The position numbers and the translations under genes are program-made. Positions 12,551 through 24,766 of a DNA stretch of 64,000 bases are shown piece after piece. The first letter of the stretch is position 1. Every line of letters begins with the position of its first letter. The stretch is taken from contig NC_090247.1 in assembly GCF_037325665.1 (NCBI RefSeq), forward strand, positions 18,540,297-18,604,296, written 5' to 3'. The stretch is from Littorina saxatilis (lineage: Eukaryota; Mollusca; Gastropoda; Littorinimorpha; Littorinidae). A model generated the notes under the pieces. It did not search any database, had not been told where the DNA came from, and saw only the letters and a list, made by a program, of their open reading frames with translations.

Positions 12551-12742
12551 TACAGTGGAACCATCCTTTTAGGACCGGCACAAATCTGAGAAATCAGGTC
12601 TTAAAAGTGAGTGAGTCTTAAAATGGAGGTACATTTAAAGAGGCTGTGAACAGAACATCTAAGAAATGAGGGTCTTAAAACGGAGGGAGTCTTAAATTTC
12701 GGGGGGGGGGGGGTGGTGTCTTATAAGGAAGGTTCCACTGTA
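12551..12742. mobile_element. MITE, TACAGTGGAACC family
   Basis: 192 bp from TACAGTGGAACC to GGTTCCACTGTA. Arms contain 'aatctgagaaatcaggtctt' and matching 'gtcttaaaacggagggagtc'. A G-run interrupts the right arm. Confidence 0.8.
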
Positions 12743-12856
12743 CATGTAATTTATATGCACAGGAATTTGGCACCGTGGGACCTGCAATGACAGGACATCC
12801 CTGAGAAAGCCAAAGTGTCCCCATATTTCAGGTGGCCTGTCATGCCGGATATATAT

Positions 12857-13268
12857 GGGGCGGGGATGTAGCTCAGTTGGTAGCGCGCTGGATTTGTATT
12901 CAGTTGGCCGCTGTCAGCGTGAGTTCGATCCCAGGTTCGGCGGAAATTTATTTCAGAGTCAACTTTGTGTGCAGACTCTCTTCGGTGTCCGAACTCCCCC
13001 CCCGTGTACACTACATTGGGTGTGCACGTTAAAGATCCCAAGATTGACAAAAGGGTCTTTCCTGGCAAAATTGCTTTGGCACAGTTAATAATTGTCTACC
13101 TATACCCGTGTGACTTGGAATAATAGGCCGTGAAAGGTAAATATGCGCCGAAATGGCTGCAATTACTGGCCGTATAAAATTTCATCTCACACGGCATCAC
13201 TGCTGAGCGCCTAGAACTGTACCCACGGAATATGCGCGATATAAGCCTCATTGATTGATTGATTGATT
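12857..13268 (+). mobile_element. tRNA-derived SINE, GATT-tailed variant
   Basis: Same Thr-like tRNA head as the 7510 copy, with a better B box (gttcgatcc), but a different 3' half ending in 'gcgatataagcctc' and a (gatt)n tail. The two SINE types thus share a head and differ in tail. Confidence 0.85.
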
Positions 13269-14060
13269 GATATATTTGGTAAACATAATAGGACTCCTTT
13301 CTTGGGAGGTGTGATCTCATGGGAGGGGCCACACGTCACAGGTACCACTGTACACACAAAAACCTGTTCCTCCCAGTCAAACGTTATGCACAATGACTCA
13401 AAGTCTACTATTCTGCACAATAACGCGTGTGTTCTCAACAAAGTTAGAGATTATACAGTCAATATACACATTGCATGCAGTTATGTTCAGTTTTAACTTT
13501 TATACTGATTCATAGTTTGTGCAATGCCAATGACTTATAGGCCTGTTCACTTGGAAAAGCTATTAGCCTTGAAACGTAGAAGTGTCCATATTGTACAACT
13601 GCTTACAGCATAATTTTGTTGGTGTTGTTGTCTATTACAGTGGCAATGAGATGCAGCATGAATGATGTATGTTTATTGGTTGATTGTTGACAGAAATTTG
13701 ACAGGTACATATAATTCATAGCTTGTTTTTTCTGTCAATGAATGAGGATTGATGAAGTTTTGAATACAAGAGAAATTATGTCAGCTGTGATTTGTTCATC
13801 TAGTCATTTAACATTTTAGTTTTGTATTAACTTTTGCATAATGTGCATAACTGAGTGTCATCTGATGTTGGTTATATGTTACAAAGAGAGAGAGCAGTGT
13901 TTTTTTAGTTTGGAGGGATGCTCCAGAATGTTGAAAGAATAAGAATGTCTGGAGTCGTAGCCGTTCATTTGTGTACATTTTTTATCGTTGTGAATCAAAG
14001 GCATCTAAACAACAGATGTGTGAATCTTGTGCATAGTACTTGACATCGAGACTAATGTGT

Positions 14061-14066
14061 AATAAA
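14061..14066 (+). promoter_or_regulatory. Polyadenylation signal candidate
   Basis: AATAAA in 'gtgtaataaaagct', downstream of the Ser-rich gene in the same strand. A second AATAAA occurs near 14574. Neither is confirmed by a cleavage site. Confidence 0.35.
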
Positions 14067-14786
14067 AGCTAATACATTGAATGTACATATATATATATAA
14101 ATATGAATAGGAATTGCTTATGAACTGTGCTTTTAAATGTATATATAGTGTATCACTTCTGATGTGAAGTAGTTTTTGCAGTCAAGGTTAATTTTGGGGT
14201 AAGACAAACAGAGGGCAGGTGCCGCATTAAGCTTTTGTAATTAGGGGTGACAGTGGTTTTTAACACAGTGGTTTTATGTTAAAATTGTGTGACTGTGAGA
14301 GTAACTGTTGTTGTTGAGTAAATGCAGCAAGCAGAGAAAACTGTAAACAAAATGTAGATGCACAAAATTTTGATCTGGAATCTAACTTTGTTTTGTTTTG
14401 AATGCCAAATAATTTTAAAATGGGTATTAATGTTGCCCTGATTTTGTTTCTTAAGTTTGATAATTAATAGTGGGAGAAGGGATGGGAGGGTATTGTGAGG
14501 GTAAGATTGAGGTGGATGTGATAGGGAGAAGTAAAAGGGTTTTCTTGGTAGATGAAGACTAAATTACAGTTGTAATAAACTGATTCAATCGTTGACGACT
14601 TTACCGTTATGATAAACTGATTCAATAGAGGAATTCATTATACAGTTATGATAAACTGATGATAAGAAAAAAAGGTAGGAGCAGTAGACGCTGATTCAGT
14701 GTGTCAGCAGTAACTCTTTGCCTGCCTGCAGTGCATGTGTACTTGACTACCGTTCACTATGGCCCTGACTATGGCAGCTGTCCCCT

Positions 14787-15206
14787 CAGTCATTGGTTGA
14801 TTATCCCCCTTAGCTGCCAGCCATTCATTGGTTGATTATCCCCCTTAGCTGCCAGCCATTGGTTGATTATCCCCCTTAGCTCCCAGCCATTCATTGGTTG
14901 ATTATCCCCCTTAGCTGCCAGCCATTGGTTGATTATCCCCCTTAGGTGCCAGCCATTGGTTGATTATCCACCTTAGCTGCCAGCCATTGGTTGATTATCC
15001 CCCTTAGCTGCCAGCCATTGGTTGATTATCCCCCTTAGCTGCCAGCCATTGGTTGATTATCCCCCTTAGCTGCCAGCCATTTATTGGTTGATTATCCCCC
15101 TTAGCTGCCAGCCATTGGTTGATTATCCCCCTTAGCTGCCAGTCATTGGTTGATTATCCCCCTTAGCTGCCAGCCATTTATTGGTTGATTATCCCCCTTA
15201 GCTGCC
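14787..15206. repeat. 31-35-bp minisatellite
   Basis: About 13 copies of a unit built from 'ccattggttgattatccccc' and 'ttagctgccag', with a 4-bp length variant (cattcattgg / catttattgg). Confidence 0.92.
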
Positions 15207-15329
15207 AACCATAGTGTCACGCACACTTTCCTTTGTTGCTTGTGTCTAGTCATGTTTTGCAGTGTGTTGTACAGCGGGGGAGGGGAGGGGGGGGGGGGGG
15301 GTACCTGATGAGCCAGTCCCTCACCTTGA

Positions 15330-15697
15330 GAGGAACCCCCCGCGGGTTAGGGGGAAGAATTTACCTGATGCTCCCCAGCGAGTAAGAGGCGACTAACGGA
15401 TTCTGTTTCTCCTTTTACCCTTGTTTAGTGTTTCTTGTATAGAATATAGTCAATTTTTGTAAAGATTTTAGTCAAGCAGTATGTAAGAAATGTTAAGTCC
15501 TTTATACTGGAAACTTGCATTCTCCCAGTAAGGTAATACATTGTACTACGTTGCAAGCCCCTGGAGCAAATTTTTGATTAGTGCTTTTGTGAACAAGAAA
15601 CAATTGACAAGAGGCTCTATCCCATCTCCCCCCCTTTCCCCGTCGCGATATAACCTTCGTGGTTGAAAACGACGTTAAACACCAAATAAATAAATAA
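15330..15697 (+). mobile_element. SINE/LINE-tail retroposon ending in GACGTTAAACACC(AAAT)n
   Basis: Runs from 'ccccccgcgggttaggggga' to 'aacgacgttaaacaccaaat' plus an (aaat)n tail. A diverged relative is at 18870-19112 and a reversed tail fragment at 33057-33098, which defines the 3' end. No coding region. Confidence 0.65.
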
Positions 15698-17472
15698 ACC
15701 TTGAGAGGACACCTCGGGATAAAGGACACCATGAGCTGTCCCTTTATCTATTACAGTGGAACCCCCCCCCCCCCTTTTTTTTAAACCCACTATATATTCT
15801 TGCTGATGTGTTATAGGAAAGTGGATAGCATGCATCATTTAAAAACATTTTTTTATCATTACATGTATGTAGTGTGAATGCAATTGTATGACGAGCATAC
15901 CCCTTGCTCTAAGCTTTCATTTTTTGTGTTTGCATTCAGTATACAATATGTACAAACTTTTATTGTGGATAGAAAGAGATCGATGAGCTACTTTTTTGTT
16001 TGTTACTTTGTTTCCTGTCTGTACAATAGTTCTCCCCAAATTCTTTTGTATCTTTTATTGCCAACAAGTATTCCATGTCCCATTATTTTAACAACCACTT
16101 TTTCATTGATTGAGACATTTTACCATTGAAGTGTAGTTGTCGGTTTACGAGAAAAATTTGTATGGATGTCAGGTGTATTACTATTAACATGTTGAGTGTG
16201 ATAAAGTCACTTGTTGAGGTGTGGTGATCATTCATCCTGCAGATAGCATTTTCAATGCTGTACTCTTCATCGATGAATGGAATATGAGACTCCAGACTTC
16301 TAAATGGTCCGCGTGTAATTTTTTTTGTATTAGTCATTCCTTGATCTCAGTTGCTGCCATACAACCCCCACCCCCCACCCCGAATTGCCCACAGGTACTG
16401 GTAGTGGTGATCATGTCATCATTCATTATTCTTGGTTTTATATAGTCATGTATTTTGAACATTAGCTTCCTTTCCACTTCAAAGAAACTCTGTCGCTTTG
16501 TCAAAAGTTGTGGAGGAAAGAATATAACAGGAATTTGTCATGTTTGTAGCCCTGTTGACAGAGAATAAGTATCAGCACATAGAATGATTGACTGCAAATT
16601 ACTCTCAAACAAAGTGATTTAGTTCTTGTTCAGGACATTCCTTCAATGTCTTTCCGATCAAATCAACCCAGATCATATGCCTCAGCATCTGCCTCTTCTT
16701 TGAGGTTGGGCAGAGGCTAAATTAGAGTTGGGGAACAGAGGCAAATGCATTTACCACTCAGACATGAAGAAACCTGTTCAGGTGTAAGACTGTGAAGTGA
16801 CAGTGTGAGCATCTTACACACACTTGAAGACTGTACCGTATACATGCTGCTGGCAGCTCAGTCACAAGTAACCTTGATCCACAGTGGATCATAGCTCATA
16901 GCGCAAAGGGAAACCTGCTGCATATGATATTCAAAAGATGAATGATACATAGTTCACAGCGCACAAGGAAACTTGCAGCACATTTATTCCAAAGATGCCT
17001 ATAAACGTGATTTTGAAGAAAACTATCCTGACCAGCCTATGGTTCAGTGGTGTGAACTAGACCCCTCCATGAAAAGGACACCTCCCAATACAGGACACCT
17101 TCTGTAGACCCTTTCCACATTGTCTTGAATGAAATGAACCTGTCATGACAGGCCACCTGCAATGTAGGGACACTATCAGCTTGGCCCAAGGGCGTCCTTT
17201 CATGGCAGGTACCACCCTTATGGGCTTTTGCTCTCTCTGTATGAGTGTATGAGATCAAGGATAGGATTGTATTGTTTGGTTGAATTCAACCTACCTCAGG
17301 CACGTCAAAGTTGTTTTGTGATCAAGTACAAGGCCCACAAAGATCGATGCATGTATAACACTTATACATGTACTTATTATTATGACATAAGATTCTGGAC
17401 TGTTTTAGCACACTTGTGAAATGTAATGCACAATTGACAGCTAGTGTGTGTGTGCTTCTGTGAGAGCATGCA

Positions 17473-17526
<54 letters not shown>

Positions 17527-18043
17527 CGACAAATACTTGCTGCCTGGGTGCACAAATATGAATTTCAGTGATTTGGGAGGAAAGTGATAGGGTTACTAAG
17601 TAACACTAACAGTAACACAATGATCATAGGTTACAGAACTCTTGCTGTAGGCACAAGTCCTTCTTTACTACAAAAAATCAGAGGATGTTCTGCATTCAGC
17701 GCAACATAATATTCTGGTTACTATATTCTTGTTTATACTAAATTATAAATGGTACTCTAAAACGTGCACAATATGGAAATGTCTTATGTGGTGGTTTTTT
17801 TTCTCAGCACAACATAAAATACCACAAGAATTGACTACATTTGATCCAACCAAGTACTGGTCCCGTATTGATATAGTATTTACACCCTTTAGTCTAGTCG
17901 CGTACTTTGCACTTAACAAAGCTGATTGTATTCTTCTTTTGTTGCAGGATTTTATGTGTATGAATGCGAGTAAAAGTATGGGTCACTGTTCGTAATTGGA
18001 ATCAGTTTGCATAATACACCCTATCTTGCTTGTAGACACTTCA
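15698..18043. other. Intergenic, no gene seen
   Basis: Contains a fragment of the TACAGTGGAACC MITE followed by C- and T-runs (15755-15785), a 'gacaggccacctgcaatgta' repeat fragment near 17150-17215 and a (TG)n microsatellite (17475-17525). The rest is AT-rich and I see nothing in it. Confidence 0.5.
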
Positions 18044-18292
18044 TGACCCTCCACCACGAAATGAGTCACATGTCACCTCGCGCGGTTCTGCGCTAGGCTT
18101 AATATAAGCCCGGGGAGTGTTTGGTAACAGTGTGAGGGTTACCTTAGTCACAGGCTTATAACTCAAACAGTTTTTGCTCTTTTCTAAAACGGTTTTCACC
18201 ACTGGATAGAGCATAAAAAACTCATTAGGAAAATGTAAAAATATGAAAATCATGCAAAGGTGACATGCGACTCATTTTGTGGTGGAGGGTCA
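18044..18292. mobile_element. MITE, TGACCCTCCACCAC ends
   Basis: 249 bp with terminal inverted repeats: TGACCCTCCACCACGAAAT at the left and ATTTTGTGGTGGAGGGTCA at the right, then matching gagtc/gactc. No coding capacity. Confidence 0.82.
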
Positions 18293-18869
18293 CATATAAT
18301 ATGTAAACACCAAAGATTTCATTGTCAAATTTCATGTTACATGGCATTTTTATGTGTGAGTTTGTATGTAAGCTCATCCATGTTCATGAGTGTGTGAGTG
18401 AAAGTTGATGTAAAATAATTGTGTGCACTTTTTACTCAAATATGAAGACTACATTTTAATTTTCTCCAAAAGGCATCGAACTCTTAGGTTGAAATTCTTG
18501 CTATTCAACACACAGATAAAAGACAGTCTGGAACTATTATTTATGTGATCTACATACTGACAGGCAGTGAGTAATAAATAACAGGAGTGCAGCAAAGTCT
18601 GACGTCATTGAACCAAAAATTAAACAAGACCCACAGTCTCCCGCAGTGGGGCACTGCGGTTATGAAATTAAAGGCCCCTCCTGTTTTTGGAACCGCAGGA
18701 GCTTTCTAGTTTGCTGTTAGGTAGATTTTTGGTTCCTCTTTCCTGTCATGCTCTCTTTTTCTTCATGAATTCTTTTCTTTTTTCTGCCTTCTTGCTCATT
18801 CACCTGTATTTTTTCCAAAAATCTCTTCTCTTGCCGCTTGTCTCGCGATTCATGTATAGTTTAATCTGT

Positions 18870-19112
18870 TAGTGTTCTGATGTAAGTCCAGCAGTAGATA
18901 GGTTAAGCCTATTTTAACATACTGGAAACTGGTAATCTTCCAGTAGGTATTAATTTAGTTTTACTAAAGCCTGCTGGGACACAAGTAATGGGTTAGTGCC
19001 TTTGTAAACAGGAATCGCTTGACAAGTGGCCCCCTTCATCCCCCCCTTCCTCGTCCTGATATGGCTCTGCGTAGTCGGCTGGACGTTAAGCAACAAATAA
19101 ACAAACAAACAA
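18870..19112 (+). mobile_element. Diverged copy of the GACGTTAA-tailed retroposon
   Basis: Shares the order of blocks with 15330-15697 (actggaaact..., gcttgacaagtggc..., ggctggacgttaagcaac) and ends in (aaac)n instead of (aaat)n. Confidence 0.6.
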
Positions 19113-19165
19113 AAAGACCCACAGTCAGTAATGTTTGTTTTGTAGAATGGAGATTTTTCTTTTCA

Positions 19166-19287
19166 TGCCTATGTTGTAGTCATTTGGTACAAATCACTGT
19201 TAGTGCTTGTTAAAGGTAGCTTACAGTGCCTATGTTGTAGTCATTTGGTACAAATCACTGTTAGTGCTTGTTAAAGGTAGCTTACAG
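19166..19287. repeat. 61-bp tandem duplication
   Basis: Two identical adjacent copies of a 61-bp segment beginning tgcctatgttgtagtc (19166-19226 and 19227-19287). Confidence 0.9.
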
Positions 19288-20343
19288 TGCCTCTGTAGTT
19301 TCTGTGATAGAAAACAAATGTCAGAAAAATTCTAGATCGAACACATGGTTTACCATTGCCAAACTGATAATAATGTATTGTTGATCAGACCATTGAAAGT
19401 CCTGAATTGCTTGTTACGGATATATACAAATGTGTGTATATATATATATACCTTCCTTCCGGCATGACTCATCGTATAATCCACCACAGATCTGTTCATG
19501 CTGATACAGGGGATAGAGTATCAAGCCACTTGGACACATACCACCCCCCCCCCCCCCCCACCACCCCGAAAAAAAGACACCATTTTTTTGTTGAATTGAT
19601 TTTTTTAATTGACACCAATGTCAATCTATGAAATTAATTCAGAAAGAAAAAAAACACGGTCTGCACTGAGAGCATTCAGGCTGTACATTTTTGGCATGTG
19701 TTCCAGTTGAAAAATGCTCTCATCCCGCGTGACTGCCGAACAGATGTGTAGTGGTGAGCATGATCATTAAAACATCACCAACGTGGTTTTGATCTTTGAT
19801 TTTTACGTTGACTGGGCATTTGCTGTAAATAAGAACCCAAACATGTTGCCAAAATGTTGTTTTGTACTTGCACATTGTCATTTGTGAACTTGTCATCGCT
19901 TTGTGAATTTGTTGATTTTGTAACCAGGAATGTACGTGTGTATGTGTTTTGATTTTGAACAAAAAGTGTTGGACGAAAATCTGGCTCCTGAGTGTCAAAA
20001 TTAAAACAAAATTTGCAATGAAATATTTGCACAGTTAATTGCTGCTGACATAATACGCTTGATTGGGAGAAAGAAGAGGATCACAGATTGTTGCTACTGT
20101 CCGGGATGATGATGTTGATGATGTTGTTCGTGTAATTACGCTGAACAGTCCAGTGATGTTTTGATGCTTTGTCTCGGATGGCCGAATTCCATACATGTTG
20201 TGTACCATAGAATACAAAGACACAAATAAAGTTTCTTTTACAGTCACCTGTTTTCATCTTTATTGCTGGCCGTTTGATATTTTGCATTGGGAACTTCTCT
20301 CTATGACGTCTGCTTGAGTTATATGTTCAGTTCTTTGCAGTCC

Positions 20344-20390
<47 letters not shown>

Positions 20391-20483
20391 CGGTGTGAGA
20401 GTATCACACACACAATCTCCCTCTTTTTCTCTCATGTAGAATCCTAACAGAAAAGGGTCCTGTGTTGAGATGTACACATCAAA
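19288..20483. other. Intergenic, no gene seen
   Basis: AT-rich, with a C-run at 19540-19560, a (AC)n microsatellite at 20346-20390 and no supported coding exon. Confidence 0.5.
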
Positions 20484-21128
20484 ACTAAACTTGGCCAAAC
20501 AATTATTGCAACAAATTTCAAACCCAAATTAAAGCATTAATTCCTGTGTCATTTCATTAAAACTGTATGCAAGTTAAGGTGTTCACTTAACCTTCAGGAT
20601 CACCTTTTGGATTAATTTTTTCTTTTACAGGGATCACGTGACCGCCGCTCAAGTAAGGGTACCCTCAAAATCGACCAGACAAAAACGGAAGAGCCGAATG
20701 AAAAATCGACAAAAAATCACAATAGGCAAAACTTTCCAACTTTGACATACGAGAAGAAAGTCGACAACTGCATCAGCAGGAATAGCATAGCACGCGAAAT
20801 ACGCAAGGTAGCAAAACAAAACAATCTGTTCAGGGTAGATAATTGGTTTGACTTTCTTCTCGTATGTCAAAGTTGGAACGTTTTGCCTTTTGTGATTTTT
20901 TGTCGATTTTTCATTCGGCTCTTCCGTTTTTGTCTGGTCGATTTTGAGGGTACCCTTACTTGAGCGTCGGTCACGTGATCCCTGTAAAAGAAATATTTAA
21001 TCCAAAAGGTGATCCTGGAGGTTAAGTGAACGGCCTTAACTGGCATATACAGTTTTAATGAAATGACACGGGCATTAATGCTTTAATTTGGGTTTGAAAT
21101 TTGTTGCAATAATTGTTTGGCCAAGTTT
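20484..21128. mobile_element. Foldback element, 645-bp near-perfect palindrome
   Basis: Left arm starts 'ctaaacttggccaaacaatt' and the right arm ends with its complement. Arms of about 280 bp flank a central 80-90 bp single-copy spacer around 20765-20850. Each arm includes a 'tcacgtga' E-box and an 'agggtaccct' block. A diverged single-arm copy lies at 33125-33497, showing that this is a dispersed family. Confidence 0.85.
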
Positions 21129-21380
21129 AGATGCCACCCAAATGGGTGATACTCAGCTGCAGGTTTGTTTTGGTTGGAATTGAGATTTGTTGTGATTTCA
21201 ACCAATCAGACTCTGCAGTTTGCTCCCACCCAGTTGGGCAGCATCCATGCAGTTTAGCTTTCATGCACCTCAACCCAGAACTCTTGGCAGTTGTAACACA
21301 GAACACTGTATATGTAGATCAAAAGAAGTCTGCAGTTTATTCAAAATAATCTCAGTGTTTTGCAAAGTTCTTGTAAAAAG

Positions 21381-21538
21381 ACACACCAGTAAATACAGCA
21401 CCCTATACTCACGTGACATGTATGTGATTATCCCCCAAATTCGATTTATGCTGATCGAACTTTGGACCTTGAAACAGCCAGTCTGAAGTTAATTTTACAT
21501 GTCATGTGAGTATAAGGTGCTGTATTTACTGGCGTGTG
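21381..21538. mobile_element. Short MITE with 40-bp inverted arms
   Basis: Arms 21381-21420 (acacaccagtaaatacagca...) and 21499-21538 (...tgctgtatttactggcgtgt) are complementary with few mismatches, around a 78-bp centre. Confidence 0.8.
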
Positions 21539-21544
21539 TAAAAA

Positions 21545-22929
21545 GTGAGCCCTATACCCTCGAGACTACACAAAAATATTTATATAAAAAGTTCTACACA
21601 GGAAGACATAATTAGATCAGACGGATGAAGACTAATCTGATTAGAATAAATATTGCTCTACGTGCATATTAATGTAAGTATTACCCTGAAGCACATAAGA
21701 AAGAATACAGGATTTACCATACTCATGTAACTATTGACAGCATATACTATTGTCAAGAACAATTTTGCCTAATCAACCATGTTTATTTATTTATTCATTT
21801 ATTTATGTCTAGCTTGATTACACAAGCTCTTCTCCGGAAATGTTCTGTTATACCTCATCTTTATTATAGCTAACATTTTTAGCCTAGAATGCAATTTCGC
21901 AATTAATCACACACCCCCTTCTGGGCAAACACCCCACAATTTTGCAAACATTAATTATTTGGCAGTTTCAACACCCCCCCAAGTACTGTAAAAGACAACT
22001 TAACAGCAAAAAGAAACAAAAATCAAAATCCTGATCTTGTGGTAAACCCTGCATCCTAATCAGTTGCAAATTATACATCAGTCTCTTGCATCCTCTCTTT
22101 ATCTCCTCTCTAAATTCTCTCATGAACACACACACACACACACACACACACACAGCCACACAGTCACATACACACACACACACACAAATAAATACATTAT
22201 ATTAAAAATGTTCTGCTGGCTTTCAAACACAGTTAAAGCATACAAAGAGGGATACTTCCAAACAGAGCAAGCCATTAAGTAAACCTGAACAAATAATAAT
22301 GTATCGCAACTTCCAATAGATACTAGTGTAATACATGTATTATAGTGTAGAAAGACAATCATATCAGAAATAAAAGAAAACCAAATCAAGCACCAAAAGA
22401 AATTCTACACTGAAATGTAAAACAGACTACATAAGCTACAACAATTGTTAACACTAATACTCCCAAAGAATGAACAGTAAACAAGAGAAAAAAATACACC
22501 AAAAGTGTGCAATATTAACCCAAAAAATCACACATTTAATATCTGAAGTAATATTGGCACAACAATCCAGTAAAAAAAACTTTCACTCTATGACAGTGAA
22601 AACCATGCCGTAAATATGAACTAGATTACTATGTAATCAGGTGAGATTCATAAATGCACAACAGTTTTATTAAACCATTCATAGTTACACTGATAAATAG
22701 CAATAGCCATTAAAATTTTATTCACATTATAATTAAAAGTACATTTGGGTAAACACCTCCAATTTACTCAGAACACTTCCACATTACTGACCCCTCCGAA
22801 TGACTAAGAACACTTCCACATTGATGAGAACACCTTTACTGATAACACATCCTCATTACTTGCGCCACCTCCAAATTACCCAGTGCACCTCCAAATTACT
22901 GAGGCATTAGCCCTGAGCATTTAGGCCTA
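21545..22929. other. Intergenic, no gene seen
   Basis: AT-rich with (CA)n at 22126-22185 and a loosely repeated 'acctccaaattac' block at 22755-22905. No supported feature otherwise. Confidence 0.5.
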
Positions 22930-23765
22930 AAAAAAAAATAGGTGTGGTTACGGTAACCCGACCTACCCTATTTTTTGGGGCCGACCCTATAACTTTTTAT
23001 TACATTTGTCAAAAAAATACAAAACAAGAAGAGCAAACGCTCGATCGAGTCACTTTCGCAGTTCTGAATATTATATGAGGCATCAGATGGACAGGAAGAA
23101 ATTGCTATTCACAACACAATGAGTCACGTTCACATAAAATTTGAGCCCGGTCACTTTTATAGTTTCCGAGAAAAGCCCAACGTTAAGTTGTGTGTTGCCG
23201 AACAGAAAAGGCTAGTTATCTCCCTTGTTTTTCTGATAACGTTCGTAAAAGGCTACAGATGTAAATACTTTGATGTAAAGAATAATCCTACAAAGTTTCA
23301 ATCACATCCGATGAACTTTGTCAAAGATATAAAAAGTCTAATTTTTCCTTTGACGCTGACCTGTGACCTTGAAAAAGGTCAAAGGTCAACGAAACCATCG
23401 TTAAAGTGTAGAGGTCATTGGAGGTCACGACTAAACAAAATATGAGCCCGATCGCTTTGATAGTTTCCGAGAAAAGTCCAACGTTAAGGTGGTGTCTACG
23501 GACGGCCGGCCGGCCGGACAGACTAACACTGACCGATTACATAGAGTCACTTTTTCTCAAGTGACTCAACAAACCAAGTAAACGAGTGCAGAAAACGCAA
23601 TGAAAGCAAAAGCGCCCGAGTCGCACACTTATTTCCCTGTCAAGTAGGTTTAATTTGTACACATTAGAAGAAAAAAAGTAAAAAACAAAAAAAGTGATTG
23701 CCTACCTTCCTACCCTATTTTTTTTGGCTATGTTACCGTAACCACACCTATTTTTTTTTTGGCCT
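22930..23765. mobile_element. GGCC-A-run MITE carrying a nested insertion
   Basis: Inverted ends 'aataggtgtggttacggtaa' near 22938 and 'ttaccgtaaccacacctatt' near 23735, each adjoining a GGCCT(A)n end. The interior is split by the AGGTCA-rich repeat at 23024-23569, so the host element was in place first. Confidence 0.75.
23024..23569 (+). mobile_element. Non-autonomous repeat with nuclear-receptor-type sites, copy 1
   Basis: About 546 bp from 'acaagaagagcaaacgctcg' to a terminal hairpin 'gagtcac...gtgactc'. It is near-identical to 53936-54635 (only a handful of differences), inserted in a different host repeat, so it moved recently. It contains TGACCTGTGACCT (23357-23369), AGGTCAAAGGTCA (23376-23388) and AGGTCATTGGAGGTCA (23412-23427). 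A 108-codon frame from 23119 is intact in both copies but overlaps these sites and has no recognised similarity; I do not call it a gene. It also holds an internal 52-bp imperfect direct repeat and a (ggcc)n block. Confidence 0.8.
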
Positions 23766-23838
23766 TAGTTCTATTCAGAAGTGGATTTTTTCCTCTGTCT
23801 GATGCACTCCATTAACCTTTACCGGATCACGCTTTAGA

Positions 23839-24075
23839 CTACACAGTCCAGATGATGTGGGTCGTGTACGACCCATAATTTCCAAAGAAGGATTCAACGC
23901 AAAAAGTATGGGTCGTACACGACCCACGCCATCCGAATAGGAATACACGTTTTGCCGCCTCTTTGCAGAGTATGTCGTACACGACCCACGCCATCCGAAT
24001 AAGGATAAACAGCGTAAAAATCCTTACGTAATTCCATATGGGTCGTCCACGACCCACATCATCCGGACTGTGTAG
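23839..24075. mobile_element. MITE with inverted ends and repeated GGGTCGT palindromes
   Basis: Arms 'ctacacagtccagatgatgt' and 'acatcatccggactgtgtag' are complementary, each followed inward by a palindrome of the form TGGGTCGTNNACGACCCA. Four such palindromes lie inside (23858-23875, 23909-23926, the truncated 23974-23988, 24039-24056) and a fifth just outside at 24227-24244. Confidence 0.75.
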
Positions 24076-24766
24076 TTCAAATTACGTCATCCTCTATTTG
24101 TTTGTTTACAAAGATAATCTTTCAAAAGTTGGACAATAGGAAGGTTGTATGATGATTGGAGATTACCTGAAGTCTCAATTAAAAACTCCAAATAGTTTCA
24201 GAGATAAAGACGATTTTGTGATGCTCTGGGTCGTCCACGACCCACGAAGCGCGGTGAGCTGACAACTAAACGCCTCACTCCTAAGCACATCCTTGTTAAC
24301 CTTTCCCCCACGTTGTAACGCTGATGAACAGAATGTTCTTGTTCAGGTAAGTACAATCATCATGCATAAATAAGTGAAGAAATTCATTTCTCTTTTTTTG
24401 GCCAACAAAACATGAAAGAAATAACACAGGTCTATAATTGAATCAAACTCTCAGCAGTGACTATTTCTGTCAAAAGTTTTGAATAAACCAAATATCTGAA
24501 GAAATTGCAACTCAGTTATAACAAACAACACATTCTATGTTTATGTCTTTCAATAACCATTTTGAAACTGCAGCAATTTCTACTGCCTTTACCGAATTTA
24601 GCCAGTTACTTCCCTTCTTTGTACTTTTCTGTCAATTGCAAATGTGTTGATTAAGATAAAACAAACACTATAGAATATCTTCCGTCAAACAGATTATGCC
24701 GAAACAAGATGTAAAACAAGGGGGGAGACGAAAGAGAAAGACACAGGCCAAGGAATTCTAATCATG
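24076..24766 (-). other. Probable 3' UTR of the MOLO1-like gene
   Basis: Follows the stop codon on the minus strand. AT-rich, with the isolated GGGTCGT palindrome at 24227-24244. I found no convincing polyadenylation signal. Confidence 0.4.

Larger units (their letters stand above)
10478..14085 (+). other. Probable long 3' UTR of the Ser-rich gene
   Basis: T-rich non-coding sequence with no further exon, running to an AATAAA at 14061. It carries a MITE, a 24-bp minisatellite, a second MITE and a SINE (listed separately). The UTR assignment rests only on the absence of an earlier convincing polyadenylation signal, so the true end could be earlier. Confidence 0.4.

Noticed and set aside
23119-23445. 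108-codon frame conserved in two places (23119 and 54021)
   Set aside because: The two copies are the same young repeat, so an intact frame is expected without selection; no similarity recognised. Kept only as a remark on the repeat.
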